Assembly: GCF_025717005.1 (NCBI RefSeq)
Contig: NZ_JAOVZU010000005.1
Coordinates: 124,001-188,000 of the forward strand
Reading direction: 5' to 3'
Source of the DNA: Actinotalea endophytica
Lineage (GTDB): Bacteria; Actinomycetota; Actinomycetes; Actinomycetales; Cellulomonadaceae
Length of the DNA: 64,000 bases
The stretch's first letter is position 1. Every line of letters starts with the position of its first letter. The translations under genes were made by a program, and so were the position numbers. Of this stretch, positions 34,678 through 43,220 are shown piece by piece. The notes beneath the pieces were generated by a model. It was not told the DNA's origin and ran no database searches. It was given only the letters and a program-made list of their open reading frames with translations.

Positions 34678-36048
34678 TCACAGCAGCACACGCTCGCCGT
34701 CCTCGGGGACCACCGTGTGCCACCCCAGCTCGTCGCGGACCCGGCGGGCGAGCGCGCGCGAGGCCCGCACCTCGCCGTGCCAGACGTACACCACGTCCGG
34801 CGGGGCCGGCGTCGCGGCGAGCCACCCCACGATCTCTCCCGCGTCGGCATGGACGGAGAACCCGTGCAGCACCACGACCTCGGCACGGACCGGCACGTAG
34901 CGGCCGTGCATCTTGATCGCCGCGGCGCCGTCCTCGAGGGACCTGCCGCGGGTGCCCTCGGCCTGGTAGCCCACCAGCACCACGGCGTTCCGCTCGTCCG
35001 GCAGCAGGTGCTTGAGGTGGTGCACCACCCGGCCGCCGGTGGCCATGCCGGATGCGGAGACGATGATGCTCGGCCGGTTCGGCGGGTCGAGACCTCGCGA
35101 CTGCGACGCGGTGTGCGCCTCGTGCAGGTCCCCGGGGTCGAGCGCCTCGAGGTCGGTGCCGGCCGCGAGCTCCGGGTCCTGCTCACGTAGCGCGCGCCGG
35201 TAGACCTCGAGAGCCGCCAGGGCCATCGGGCTGTCGACGAACACCGGCACGCGCGGGATCCGCCCCTCCGAGCCCAGGCGACGCAGCGCGTGCAGCAGGA
35301 CCTCGGTGCGGTCCACCGCGAACGCCGGGATGAGCACCGATCCGCCGCGCCCGATGGTCCGGGTGACCACGTCGGCCAGGGCCGCCAGGTCGTCGCCGGC
35401 GTGCCGGCGGTCGCCGTAGGTCGACTCGACCACGATCGCGTCGACCGCGGGCGGTGGTGGCGGAGCTGCGAGCAGCGGGTGGGACGGACGGCCGAGGTCG
35501 CCGCTGACCACGAACCGCCTGCCGCGCGTGGTGACGACGGCCGACGCCGAGCCGAGGATGTGGCCTGCGCTCTGCAGGTGCACCGAGACCTCGGCGCACG
35601 GGCTCACCTCGTCGCCCAGGGCGGTCGGCCGGAACATCGGCAGGCACCGTTCCGCGTCGGCGGTGTCGTACAGCGGACGGGGCGCGGCGTGCCGCGAGTA
35701 GCCGTGCCCGGCGGCGAAGGCGGCGTCCTCCTCCTGCAGGTGGGCGCTGTCACGCAGCACGATCGCGGCGAGCTCGGCCGTCCACCGCGTGGTGACGATC
35801 GGCCCGGCGAAGCCCTGGTCGACCAACGCCGGCAGGTAGCCGCTGTGGTCGAGGTGCGCGTGGGTCAGGACCACCGCGTCGATGCTCGACGCCGGGACCG
35901 GCAGGGGCCTCCAGTTGCGCCGACGCAGCTCGCGCGGCCCCTGGAACAGACCCGCGTCGATCAGGAGGCGACTCTCGCCCGTGTCCACGAGCAGCTTGCT
36001 CCCGGTCACGGTGCCGGCGGCGCCGAGGAACCTCAGGCTGGTGTGCAT
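34678..36048 (-). CDS. MBL-fold/beta-CASP RNase-like protein
   Basis: 456-residue metallo-beta-lactamase protein of the CPSF73/YSH1-like beta-CASP group, whose members cut or trim RNA. The first metal motif is LTHAHLDHSGYLPAL near residue 60; HLQSAGHILGSASAVV and VSGDLGRPSHP supply further ligands. The beta-CASP cap contains ESTYGDRRH, VLIPAFAVDRTE, VDSPMA and SASGMATGGRVVHHL, with HGFSVHADAGE giving the C-terminal histidine. All key residues appear intact. The ATG at 36048 gives the family N-terminus directly (SLRFLGAAGTVTGSK). The target RNA is unknown. It stands alone, with the cytidylate kinase-like gene 165 bases downstream. Confidence 0.9.
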   Translation of the reverse strand: MHTSLRFLGAAGTVTGSKLLVDTGESRLLIDAGLFQGPRELRRRNWRPLPVPASSIDAVVLTHAHLDHSGYLPALVDQGFAGPIVTTRWTAELAAIVLRDSAHLQEEDAAFAAGHGYSRHAAPRPLYDTADAERCLPMFRPTALGDEVSPCAEVSVHLQSAGHILGSASAVVTTRGRRFVVSGDLGRPSHPLLAAPPPPPAVDAIVVESTYGDRRHAGDDLAALADVVTRTIGRGGSVLIPAFAVDRTEVLLHALRRLGSEGRIPRVPVFVDSPMALAALEVYRRALREQDPELAAGTDLEALDPGDLHEAHTASQSRGLDPPNRPSIIVSASGMATGGRVVHHLKHLLPDERNAVVLVGYQAEGTRGRSLEDGAAAIKMHGRYVPVRAEVVVLHGFSVHADAGEIVGWLAATPAPPDVVYVWHGEVRASRALARRVRDELGWHTVVPEDGERVLL

Positions 36049-36280
36049 CGTCGCTCCGACCCGGCCCGCCCGACCCGCGCGCGGGCCTCTCCTCCACGGT
36101 ACTCGGCGACCCGGCGCGGCGGCCCCGATCCGACCAACGATCGCCGGACGAGACAGGTGCGCGATGGGACCGGGCCCACGGCGACGGCCCGGCGTGTCGT
36201 CCGTCCCGCGAAACATGGCGGACCCAGACTCCGGGCTCAACGGCGCCGGACCCCGCCTGCGCCCGAGAAGTGGGAGAAGC

Positions 36281-36556
36281 ATGATCAAGCAGTCCACCGA
36301 CGCCAAGGGCCGCCGGCTCACCTTCGCGCTGCCGACCGAGGCACTGCCCGGTCCGGTCAGTGTCGTCGGGACCTTCAACGACTGGACGCCCGGCAGCCAC
36401 GTGCTGCGACGCCGGTCGAACGGCATGTCGAGCGCGTCCGTCACCGTCCCGGCCGGGACCACGGTGCACTTCCGGTATCTCGCGGACGGCGGCGCCTGGT
36501 TCGACGACACCGAGGCCGACGCGGTCACGGCCGAGGGCAGCTTCGTCAGCGTCTGA
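36281..36556 (+). CDS. Isoamylase early-set (CBM48-like) small protein
   Basis: 91-residue protein consisting of one beta-sandwich related to the N-terminal domain of glycogen branching and debranching enzymes. The signature is PGPVSVVGTFNDWTPGSHVLRRR, then VTVPAGTTVHFRYLADGGAWFDD. The tryptophan and the WFDD edge are the usual carbohydrate-contact residues. Such free-standing domains may bind glycogen or act as a regulator; no function is shown. The ATG at 36281 has GGGAG at good spacing. It converges with the ABC-2 permease gene across a strong hairpin. Confidence 0.85.
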   Translation: MIKQSTDAKGRRLTFALPTEALPGPVSVVGTFNDWTPGSHVLRRRSNGMSSASVTVPAGTTVHFRYLADGGAWFDDTEADAVTAEGSFVSV

Positions 36557-36578
36557 CCGGCGCGACGGGTCGCGACCT

Positions 36579-36614
36579 GTGGTGGCCGGCCGTCCGAAGC
36601 CGACCGGCCACCAC
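36579..36614. terminator. Bidirectional terminator hairpin
   Basis: GTGGTGGCCGG and CCGGCCACCAC form a perfect eleven-base stem between the convergent stops at 36556 and 36617. It should serve both the CBM48-like gene and the ABC exporter operon. Confidence 0.75.
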
Positions 36615-36616
36615 GG

Positions 36617-37366
36617 TCACTCCCAGCGGAACGTCCGCCACGCGACGGCCCCGAAGACCGCCCCGTACCCGAGCAGGAGCAGCAGGGACACCAGCGGCGG
36701 CGCATCGCCACGGACCGTGGCGTTCATCGCCTCGACGGCCGCTCCCGTCGGGATCCAGGAGCTGATGCCCTGGAGCACCTGGGGCATGGCCGGCAACGGC
36801 AACCAGAGGCCCCCGAAGAACGCCAGCGGGAAGAACAGCACGTTCCCCAGAGCCGCCGCGGCGCGACTGGTCCGGGCCACCGCGGCGACCACGAGGCCCA
36901 GCGCGAACAGTGCCCAGGCGGTGAGCAGCAGGACCAGGACGAACGCCGGGACGCGGCTCGGCAGCTGCCCGCCGAGCATCGAACCGACACCCAGGACCAG
37001 CACGACCGCCGCGGCACCGACCACGAGGTTCAGGACGACCTGAGCGCCCAGCAGGCGAGCCGGCGAGACCGGCGTGGTCGCCATCCGTCGCAGCACACCC
37101 AGCTCGCGGTAGGTGGCCAACGGCATCGGCAGACCGATCAGCGCGAGCATCGTCAGGGCCACGACGCACAGCACCGGCAGGTAGGCGTCGAAGACGCTCA
37201 TTCCCCCCGAGCCCGGGATCTCGTCGGCGAACGGGCCGATGTTCCCGAAGATCACCACGAGGATCACCGGCATGCCGAATCCCCAGACGATCCCCACCGG
37301 CTCGCGAATCGCCAGCTTCGCCTCGGTCTGCACGACGCGGGCGAACACACCGCGCGGCGCGCTCAT
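36617..37366 (-). CDS. ABC-2 type exporter permease
   Basis: 249-residue membrane subunit with six predicted helices. Visible features are the amphipathic N-terminus (VVQTEAKLAIREPVG), helices IVWGFGMPVILVVIFG, LPVLCVVALTMLALIGLPMPL and VVLNLVVGAAAVVLVLGVG, and the cytosolic YRELGVLRRMATTPVSPARLLGAQ loop, a conserved element of drug-exporter permeases. The last helices include FFPLAFFGGLWLP. It pairs with the ATPase upstream; its ATG overlaps that stop (ATGA). The exported compound is unknown; related systems give drug or lantibiotic tolerance. Confidence 0.87.
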   Translation of the reverse strand: MSAPRGVFARVVQTEAKLAIREPVGIVWGFGMPVILVVIFGNIGPFADEIPGSGGMSVFDAYLPVLCVVALTMLALIGLPMPLATYRELGVLRRMATTPVSPARLLGAQVVLNLVVGAAAVVLVLGVGSMLGGQLPSRVPAFVLVLLLTAWALFALGLVVAAVARTSRAAAALGNVLFFPLAFFGGLWLPLPAMPQVLQGISSWIPTGAAVEAMNATVRGDAPPLVSLLLLLGYGAVFGAVAWRTFRWE

Positions 37367-38292
37367 CGCCGTCCCACCTCCTCCGCCTCGTGGAAGGCGT
37401 GCCCGGTGAGGGCGAGGAACGCGTCGTCGAGCGTGCCCGAAGCCACGGTCAGCCCGCGGGGCCGGAGCCCGAGGCGGTCGAGTGCGAGGACGACGGCGAC
37501 CACCACGTCGCCCGTCCCGGTGACCGTGAGCACATCGCGGTCGCGACTCACCGAGGTGACCTCGGCAAGCGCCGCGACGACCTCGTCCGCGGCGCCGGGC
37601 TCGAGCACGAACCGCAGGTGCGTGGCGCCCCCGTGGCGTTCGGCCAGCTCGGCCGGTGTGCCGACCGCGACGATCCGGCCGGCGTCGATCAGCGCGACCC
37701 GGTCGCAGAGCCGTTCGGCCTCCTCCATCGCGTGCGTGACCAGGAGGACGGTGACACCGCCGTCCCGGACCTGCTCGATCAGGCCCCAGGTGTCCCGGCG
37801 TGCGGCCGGGTCGAGCCCCGTCGTCAGCTCGTCGAGGATCGCCAGCCTCGGGCTGCCGACCAGGGCCAGGGCGATCGACAGCCGCTGCCGCTGCCCGCCG
37901 GACAACGTTCCGTAGTACGCGTCCCACCGGGGCGCGAGTCCGAGCTGGTCGGCGAGGGCCATCGGGTCGGCCGGCCCGCGGTAGAAGGCGGCGTACAGCT
38001 CGAGCGCCTCCCCGACCCGGAGCTTGCGCGGCAGCGCACCCTGCTGCTGCTGGACGCCGACCACCTCGTGCAGCGCCGACGCGTCCCGGCGGGGATCGAG
38101 TCCCAGGACGTCGATCCGTCCCGCATCGGGGCGCCGCAGGCCGGCGACGCACTCCACGGTCGTGGTCTTCCCCGCGCCGTTCGGCCCGAGGATTCCGAAG
38201 ATCTCCCCCGCGGCCACCTCGAACCCGACGTCCTCGACGGCGACCAGGTCGCCGTACTGCTTGTGCAAGCGTTCGACCTCGACGACCGGCAC
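37363..38292 (-). CDS. ABC-2 type exporter ATPase
   Basis: 309-residue ATPase of the DrrA/CcmA-like class. Walker A is GPNGAGKTT near residue 40, the signature is LSGGQRQRLSIALAL, Walker B is LAILDELTTGLDPAAR and the switch region is LLVTHAMEEAERL. Note Leu for Pro in the Walker B follow-on (DELTTG), seen in some members. The C-terminal about 90 residues form the extra domain common in drug-exporter ATPases. The GTG at 38292 has GAGGAGG five bases upstream. It is coupled to the permease by overlap. It is divergent from the lipoprotein gene 102 bases away. Confidence 0.9.
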   Translation of the reverse strand: MPVVEVERLHKQYGDLVAVEDVGFEVAAGEIFGILGPNGAGKTTTVECVAGLRRPDAGRIDVLGLDPRRDASALHEVVGVQQQQGALPRKLRVGEALELYAAFYRGPADPMALADQLGLAPRWDAYYGTLSGGQRQRLSIALALVGSPRLAILDELTTGLDPAARRDTWGLIEQVRDGGVTVLLVTHAMEEAERLCDRVALIDAGRIVAVGTPAELAERHGGATHLRFVLEPGAADEVVAALAEVTSVSRDRDVLTVTGTGDVVVAVVLALDRLGLRPRGLTVASGTLDDAFLALTGHAFHEAEEVGRR

Positions 38293-38394
38293 GGCGTCCT
38301 CCTCGCGCGGTGGTCTCCAGTCTCCCTCCGGACGGTGCCGAGCGGGCCCGGATCCGGGCGCGACCCCGAGATGGGTGCCACCTACAGTCAGGTC

Positions 38395-39330
38395 ATGACA
38401 GTGGTCGGACCCCGGCGCGCGCCGTGTGCACTGCTCGTCGCGCTGCTCTCGCTCGCGGGCTGCACGGCCACCGGCGCGCCACCGTCGGCGGGCGCGTCGC
38501 CCTCGCCGGGGTCGGCCTCCGCCGGGGAGGTGGGGCCCGACCTCACCGCCGTCGGCGTCGAGATCCGGCAGGACCGGGCGAGCTGGGGGCCGCGCGTGGT
38601 CCAGGTCCACGTGACCTACGACGGCCCGGGTGCGCTCGAGGTCCTGGACGCTTCGCTCAGCACGTCGGTCATCGTGGGGCCTGCCGTCTCCGACCCCGCG
38701 AAGCCGAAGACCGTGCCCTCCGGCAGCTACCGCGACGTCGACGTGCCGCTCGGCGCGCCCGTGTGCTCACCCGCGAGTGCGGAGACCCCCGCCACCGACA
38801 CCTCGGTCCCGGCAGAGGTCACACTCACCGTCGCGACGCCGGACGGCCCGCAGGACGTCGTCGCGAACCCGACCGACCCCAACTCCCACCTCGAACGGAT
38901 CCACGCCGAGGACTGCGCGGCCCAGGCCTTCGATGCGGCGGCCACCGTGCGCTTCGACAACTACCGCACGACCGAGCACGGCGACCAGCTGATCGGGCTC
39001 GTGGACCTGGTCGTGGACCCGGTCGTCGGTGGACCCGCCGTGTCGATCGACCAGATCGACCAGTCGATCCTCTTCCAGCCCGAGGCCGCCGCGACCGCGT
39101 GGATCTTCCCCGACCTCGAGCCCGTCCGTGCGGCGACCACGGTCACCCTGGAGTTCCGGCCGGGTCGGTGCGACCCGCACGCCGTCGCCGACGACAAGCG
39201 CGGCACGTTCTTCGGCCTGCGCACGACGGTCGGCGGCGAGCCGCAGCACGTGTTCTACCTCCAGCTCCCGGAGTCGATCCGGGCTCAGGCGAAGGCCTAC
39301 ATCGGCGACGCCTGCGGATGGGGCACGTAG
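38395..39330 (+). CDS. Putative lipoprotein of unknown function
   Basis: 311-residue exported protein. A signal peptide ends in the lipobox LSLAGC (Cys near residue 23), followed by a Ser/Pro/Ala-rich linker. The mature part is beta-rich and includes VEIRQDRASWGPRVVQVHVTY and two pairs of scattered cysteines, with RCDPHAVADDKRGTFFGL near the end. No catalytic motif is recognised. It is divergent from the ABC exporter and converges with the 2Fe-2S protein gene, with no shared operon. The ATG at 38395 places a charged residue pair before the hydrophobic core and suits a lipoprotein. Confidence 0.72.
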   Translation: MTVVGPRRAPCALLVALLSLAGCTATGAPPSAGASPSPGSASAGEVGPDLTAVGVEIRQDRASWGPRVVQVHVTYDGPGALEVLDASLSTSVIVGPAVSDPAKPKTVPSGSYRDVDVPLGAPVCSPASAETPATDTSVPAEVTLTVATPDGPQDVVANPTDPNSHLERIHAEDCAAQAFDAAATVRFDNYRTTEHGDQLIGLVDLVVDPVVGGPAVSIDQIDQSILFQPEAAATAWIFPDLEPVRAATTVTLEFRPGRCDPHAVADDKRGTFFGLRTTVGGEPQHVFYLQLPESIRAQAKAYIGDACGWGT

Positions 39331-39361
39331 GGTCCGCGGGCGTCGGGCCGTGCCGCGTGGG

Positions 39362-39730
39362 TCAGCCGGTCGCCTCGCCCTCGTCCGGCGCGCCGACCAC
39401 GTACGGCGCGAGGACCGTCGGTAGCGCGGAGTGCCCCGGGCCGCCGGCGGCGAGCCAGGCCCGCAGGGCCTGGGTGGCGTCGGGTGTCACCAGCCCGGCC
39501 AGCCAGACCGGACCCGCTGTCGCCCGGTGCTCGCGGACTGGTCGGACCACGATCGCGTCGCCCTTGCCGCACTGGTCGAGGCAGTCGACCGCGGTGATCC
39601 GCGCCACCCCTGCCTCCTCGATCGCGGCGTACCGGGCGAGCTGCGCTTCCTGTCCGGCCCGCCCGTCGCCGAGCCGCTCGCCAGCGCAGCTGCGGCACAC
39701 CGTGAGGCCGGGCACGGCACGTGGGCTCAT
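39362..39730 (-). CDS. Thioredoxin-like 2Fe-2S ferredoxin-type protein
   Basis: 122-residue protein resembling the thioredoxin-fold 2Fe-2S ferredoxins. The four ligands are CRSC near residues 12-15 and CLDQCGKGD near residues 48-52, the second being the typical C-xxx-C-xxGD loop of the family. The rest is helical. The partner enzyme is not evident. The ATG at 39730 overlaps the stop of the DUF3105 gene (ATGA), so both are one transcript. It ends the minus-strand set led by the YHS gene. Confidence 0.75.
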   Translation of the reverse strand: MSPRAVPGLTVCRSCAGERLGDGRAGQEAQLARYAAIEEAGVARITAVDCLDQCGKGDAIVVRPVREHRATAGPVWLAGLVTPDATQALRAWLAAGGPGHSALPTVLAPYVVGAPDEGEATG

Positions 39731-40386
39731 GCCGGGGTCCCCACTCCGCCACTGCACGCTGCGCCGGGCTCCGGGGTCTGGGGCCCTTGGACGTACTTCA
39801 CGAGGAACTCCTCCACCCGGGGATCGGCCGGATCGTCGACCTCGAGCTGGACGCCCCACGCCGTCAGGACGATCGGGGCCTTGAGGTCCTCGAACGGGCT
39901 GAGCAGCACGAAGTCGTACCCCCCGGCGAGCGTGGTCAGGGTCTCGACCTGGGACGGGTCGAGTCCCGGCCGGTAGGTGATCCAGACCGCGCCGTGCTCG
40001 AGGGAGTGCACGGCGTTCGCCGTCGCCACCGGCTCGGTGTAGACACCGCAGTTCTGCACCACCGGGTCGTGATCGCCGCCCATCGGCGGGAGCAGGGTGC
40101 CGCCCGGTGTGCTCGGGGTCGGCTCGGGCAGCGCGGCGACGTGGTTCGCCGAGAGGTCCTGCTCCTCCTCGACGCCGGGGATGGGCGACGCCGCCGCCTC
40201 CTGCACCGCAGCCTGCCGCCGGCTCTCGGCGAGGATGACACCACCCGCGACAGCGACGAGAGCCACGACGACCGCTCCGACGGACGCGATCACCAGGACG
40301 CGTCGGCGGCGTTCGGAGGCCGCCTGGGCGGCGCGGATCCGGGCGAGCTCTGCCTGCCGCTCGTCCGCCGGCTTCTTCTTCCCCAC
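39727..40386 (-). CDS. DUF3105 membrane-anchored protein
   Basis: 219-residue protein with a basic cytosolic N-terminus (about 30 residues, lysine- and arginine-rich), one membrane helix (VLVIASVGAVVVALVAVAGGVIL) and an outer DUF3105 domain. That domain shows GGDHDPVVQNCGVY and HSLEHGAVWITYRP, with conserved histidines and a cysteine that could bind copper or another metal. I use the GTG at 40386, which has AGGAGGAGGG before it. The domain often occurs near copper genes in actinobacteria; here the YHS and BNR-repeat genes lie upstream. Function is inferred only from context. Confidence 0.83.
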   Translation of the reverse strand: MGKKKPADERQAELARIRAAQAASERRRRVLVIASVGAVVVALVAVAGGVILAESRRQAAVQEAAASPIPGVEEEQDLSANHVAALPEPTPSTPGGTLLPPMGGDHDPVVQNCGVYTEPVATANAVHSLEHGAVWITYRPGLDPSQVETLTTLAGGYDFVLLSPFEDLKAPIVLTAWGVQLEVDDPADPRVEEFLVKYVQGPQTPEPGAACSGGVGTPA

Positions 40387-40517
40387 GAACCCTCCTCCTG
40401 ACGTCGTCGCTGATGGGCGGCGTCCGATAATAGACACGGTACGGTCCGGCTCAGTGCGGGCCGCGGCCAGGCGCCGCCGGCAGGCCCACCCGGACACGTC
40501 GCGACGGATGCCGACGC

Positions 40518-41426
40518 TCAGCTCAACGCGACGAGCGTCGTGGCACCGATCGCGTAGGCCGACCCGTCGGCGGCCACGGCAAGCGCCTGGACCGGACCGA
40601 CGTCGGACCGCCGCTCCCAGGCCGCGCCGTCGCCCGAGCGCCAGGCCGTGCCGTTCACGTCGACGCCCCACAGCGACCCGTCGACCCCCGCAGCGATGAG
40701 CACGAGCAGCGGAGCGTCCACGACCGGGGCGAACGTCCGCCCCCGGTCGGTCGAGCGCTGCAGACCGTCCGCCGTCGTCGCCCAGATCCCCTCCGCCGTG
40801 ATCGCGAGGGCTGCCGGTGCGATCGCAGCGCCGCGCTCGAAGGACCCCCCGTCGTCACCGGAGACCAGCAGGCCCTCGTGCCCGTCGAAGCCGACCACCG
40901 TGTGACCGTCGCCGGCCAAGGCGTGGAAGTCGACCGCGCCGGTCAGCGAGCGGGCCGTCCACGTGTCGCCGCCGTCCGTGCTGACGATCAGACCCAGCGG
41001 GTTCGGCAGCTCGCTGCCGACCGCGGGATGCCCGGACGAGATGAGCGTCTCGGTCCCGGCGATCCCGGTCATACCCATCAGGTCGTGGCGATCTCCGGCG
41101 AGCAGGGAGACCTCGCCGTCCGGAGAGACCTCCACCGCTCCCGTGTGGGTGCCCGCCACGAGCACGCCGTCGGGACGCACGTGCAGCCCATGGACGTGGT
41201 CCAGCGCGACCGACAAGGGGATCACCGCGGCGGTCGGCTCGGCCGGGTCCGCCCCCGAGGAACCGCCCGACGCGGATCCGACCGTCGGGTCGAGGTCGTC
41301 CGGCGACGTGCTCCGCTCGGCGGACGGCGACGTGCTCGGCTCGGCCGGGTCCGCCGGCGTGCAGCCCGAGAGGGCAAGAAGGGCGGCCAGCAGACCTCCG
41401 GCGACCCGGACGGCAGACGCACCCAC
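40518..41426 (-). CDS. F510_1955-family BNR-repeat lipoprotein
   Basis: 302-residue exported protein. A signal peptide with lipobox ALSGC (Cys near residue 22) is followed by an acidic/serine linker of about 45 residues and then a beta-propeller with repeated sialidase-like Asp boxes (STDGGDTW, SGDDGGSF, STDRGRTF, SGDGAAW). Despite the family label glycosylhydrolase, no catalytic residues can be pointed out. DHVHGLHVRPDG is a conserved start of the propeller. The GTG at 41426 lies one base after the YHS gene stop (TGACGTG), so the two are cotranscribed from the CsoR-type operator. A role in metal handling at the cell surface is possible. Confidence 0.8.
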   Translation of the reverse strand: MGASAVRVAGGLLAALLALSGCTPADPAEPSTSPSAERSTSPDDLDPTVGSASGGSSGADPAEPTAAVIPLSVALDHVHGLHVRPDGVLVAGTHTGAVEVSPDGEVSLLAGDRHDLMGMTGIAGTETLISSGHPAVGSELPNPLGLIVSTDGGDTWTARSLTGAVDFHALAGDGHTVVGFDGHEGLLVSGDDGGSFERGAAIAPAALAITAEGIWATTADGLQRSTDRGRTFAPVVDAPLLVLIAAGVDGSLWGVDVNGTAWRSGDGAAWERRSDVGPVQALAVAADGSAYAIGATTLVALS

Positions 41427-41427
41427 G

Positions 41428-41631
41428 TCAGCTCGGGTGCCCGCCGTGGCCGTGCTCGCCGGCGTGGTGTCCCCCGTGCTGCCCGCCGAGGTACGCCGAC
41501 GGCTCGGCCAGGAACGCCTTGCGGCATCCCGGAGCGCAGAAGTAGTAGGTGGTCCCGTCCACCTCTGCACTCAGCGCCGTCGCCGGGTCGACGCTCATCC
41601 CGCACACCGGATCGGTTGCCGTCTCCGCCAT
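41428..41631 (-). CDS. YHS-domain metal-binding protein
   Basis: 67-residue protein with one complete YHS domain: DPVCGMSVDP, then YYFCAPGCRKAF, the usual cysteine ligands of the copper- or metal-binding TRASH-like fold. The tail GGQHGGHHAGEHGHGGH is very rich in histidine and would bind more metal. The ATG at 41631 has AGGAGG six bases upstream. The CsoR-type palindrome lies 27-45 bases upstream of the start, so copper-responsive expression is likely. It is the first gene of a probable transcript with the BNR-repeat lipoprotein. Confidence 0.88.
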   Translation of the reverse strand: MAETATDPVCGMSVDPATALSAEVDGTTYYFCAPGCRKAFLAEPSAYLGGQHGGHHAGEHGHGGHPS

Positions 41632-41657
41632 CGCAGCCTCCTCTGCTCGCCCGACGG

Positions 41658-41676
41658 GATACCCCGCCGGGGTATC
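41658..41676. promoter_or_regulatory. CsoR-type operator before YHS gene
   Basis: GATACCCC-GCC-GGGGTATC has perfect eight-base arms around a three-base spacer, a form close to CsoR copper-repressor sites. It differs from the site at 24815 only in spacer length and flank. No CsoR gene lies in the window. Confidence 0.6.
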
Positions 41677-41887
41677 GCGACTCTACCTGCGGGACTGCGA
41701 AGGACCCACCTGGCGACGATGAAGAGTCCGTCAAGAAGCACGGGCGTCCGGCCAGGTCCACCCCCACGTGGTCGTCGCGCCGCACGGCTCGGTGCACATG
41801 CGGGTGATCGCACCCGGTGGTTCAGTGGCATGACGGCACGCGTCACGCGCGCCGGCCCGGTCTCACATCCGACGGTGAGGAGGAGAC

Positions 41888-43111
41888 ATGGCTCACCCCC
41901 GTTTGGTCGTGGTGGGTGCGGGGCTCGCCGGGGTCACCGCCGTGGAGACGCTTCGGTCCGAAGGGTTCGACGGCTCCGTGACGATGGTCGGCGCGGAGCC
42001 GCACGCCCCCTACGAGAGGCCTCCGCTGTCCAAGGGCTTCCTGATGGGCACCGAGAGCCGCGAGTCGGTCTTCTCCCACCCGGACGACTGGTACCGCGAG
42101 CACGCCGTCGAGCTGCACACCGGCGTGCGAGTCACGGCGATCGACCGGAACGCCCAGGTCGTCGAGACCGCGGGTTCCGAGCGGATCGGCTACGACGGCC
42201 TGCTCCTCGCGACGGGCTCGCGGCCGCGCGGCCTCGACGTCCCCGGCACCGAGCTCGTCGGGGTCCACCAGCTGCGCACGCTCGATGCCTCGGAGGGTCT
42301 CAAGACGGCCCTCGAGGACGCCGAGCGCCTCGTCGTGGCGGGCGGCGGATGGATCGGCCTCGAGGTCGCGGCGGCGGCCCGGATCGCGGGCCTCGACGTC
42401 GTGCTCGTCGAGCGTGGCGACGTCCCGCTCGGCGGCGCGCTCGGTCCCCGGGTGGCCCAGGTTTTCGCCGACCTGCACCGCGACCACGGCGTCGGCGTGC
42501 TCACCCACCGCGAGGTCCGACGCTTCCTCGGGCACCACGGCATCCTCGAGGCCGTCGAGCTCGACGACGGGACCCGGCTGGACGCCGACCTCGCCCTGGT
42601 GGCCGTCGGCGCCGTGCCGCGGACCGAGCTCGCAGAAGCGGCGGGGCTCGCCGTCGACGACGGCGTCCTCGTCGACGCGCACCTGCGGGCGGCGGACCCG
42701 CGGATCTTCGCCGCCGGGGACGTGGCGAACGCCGACCACCCCGTGCTCGGCCGGCGAGTGCGGGTGGAGCACTGGGCCAACGCCCGGAGCCAGGGTCCCG
42801 TCGCGGCCCGCGCGATGCTCGGACAGGACGTCGTCCACGAGGACCTGCCGTTCTTCTTCACCGACCAGTACGAGCTCGGCATGGAGTACGTCGGCTACGC
42901 GCCACCGGGGGCCTATGAGCGCGTCGTGCTGCGCGGCGACGTCGCGGGGCTGACCTTCGTCGCGTTCTGGACCTCGGGCGATCGCGTCGTGGCCGCGATG
43001 CACGTGAACACCTGGGACGCGACCGAGCCGCTGACCGAGCTCGTCCGGTCCGGCCGGAACGTCGGAGCAGACCGGCTCGCCGACGCCGCGGTCCCGCTCG
43101 CCCAGCTGTAG
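41888..43111 (+). CDS. Ferredoxin/rubredoxin reductase-like FAD oxidoreductase
   Basis: 407-residue flavoprotein of the class that passes electrons from NAD(P)H to a ferredoxin or rubredoxin. FAD-binding motif VVVGAGLAGVTAVETLR is at the N-terminus and YERPPLSK follows. The NAD(P)-binding motif VAGGGWIGLEVAAAARIAG lies near residue 145, and the second FAD motif DPRIFAAGDVAN near 270. The C-terminal reductase domain completes a normal-length protein. The ATG at 41888 has GAGGAGGAG directly before it. The partner is not certain: the 2Fe-2S protein at 39362 is on the other strand. It is divergent from the YHS operon across 256 bases. Confidence 0.9.
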   Translation: MAHPRLVVVGAGLAGVTAVETLRSEGFDGSVTMVGAEPHAPYERPPLSKGFLMGTESRESVFSHPDDWYREHAVELHTGVRVTAIDRNAQVVETAGSERIGYDGLLLATGSRPRGLDVPGTELVGVHQLRTLDASEGLKTALEDAERLVVAGGGWIGLEVAAAARIAGLDVVLVERGDVPLGGALGPRVAQVFADLHRDHGVGVLTHREVRRFLGHHGILEAVELDDGTRLDADLALVAVGAVPRTELAEAAGLAVDDGVLVDAHLRAADPRIFAAGDVANADHPVLGRRVRVEHWANARSQGPVAARAMLGQDVVHEDLPFFFTDQYELGMEYVGYAPPGAYERVVLRGDVAGLTFVAFWTSGDRVVAAMHVNTWDATEPLTELVRSGRNVGADRLADAAVPLAQL

Positions 43112-43220
43112 CCCCGCGGAGTCCCCCGGCCCTCAGCGGGCGCGACGGCGCTCGTCGAGGCGCGCCGCTCGCCGGGCCGGACGATCCTCGATCCACACCC
43201 CGATCCGGAAGGAAGCACCG

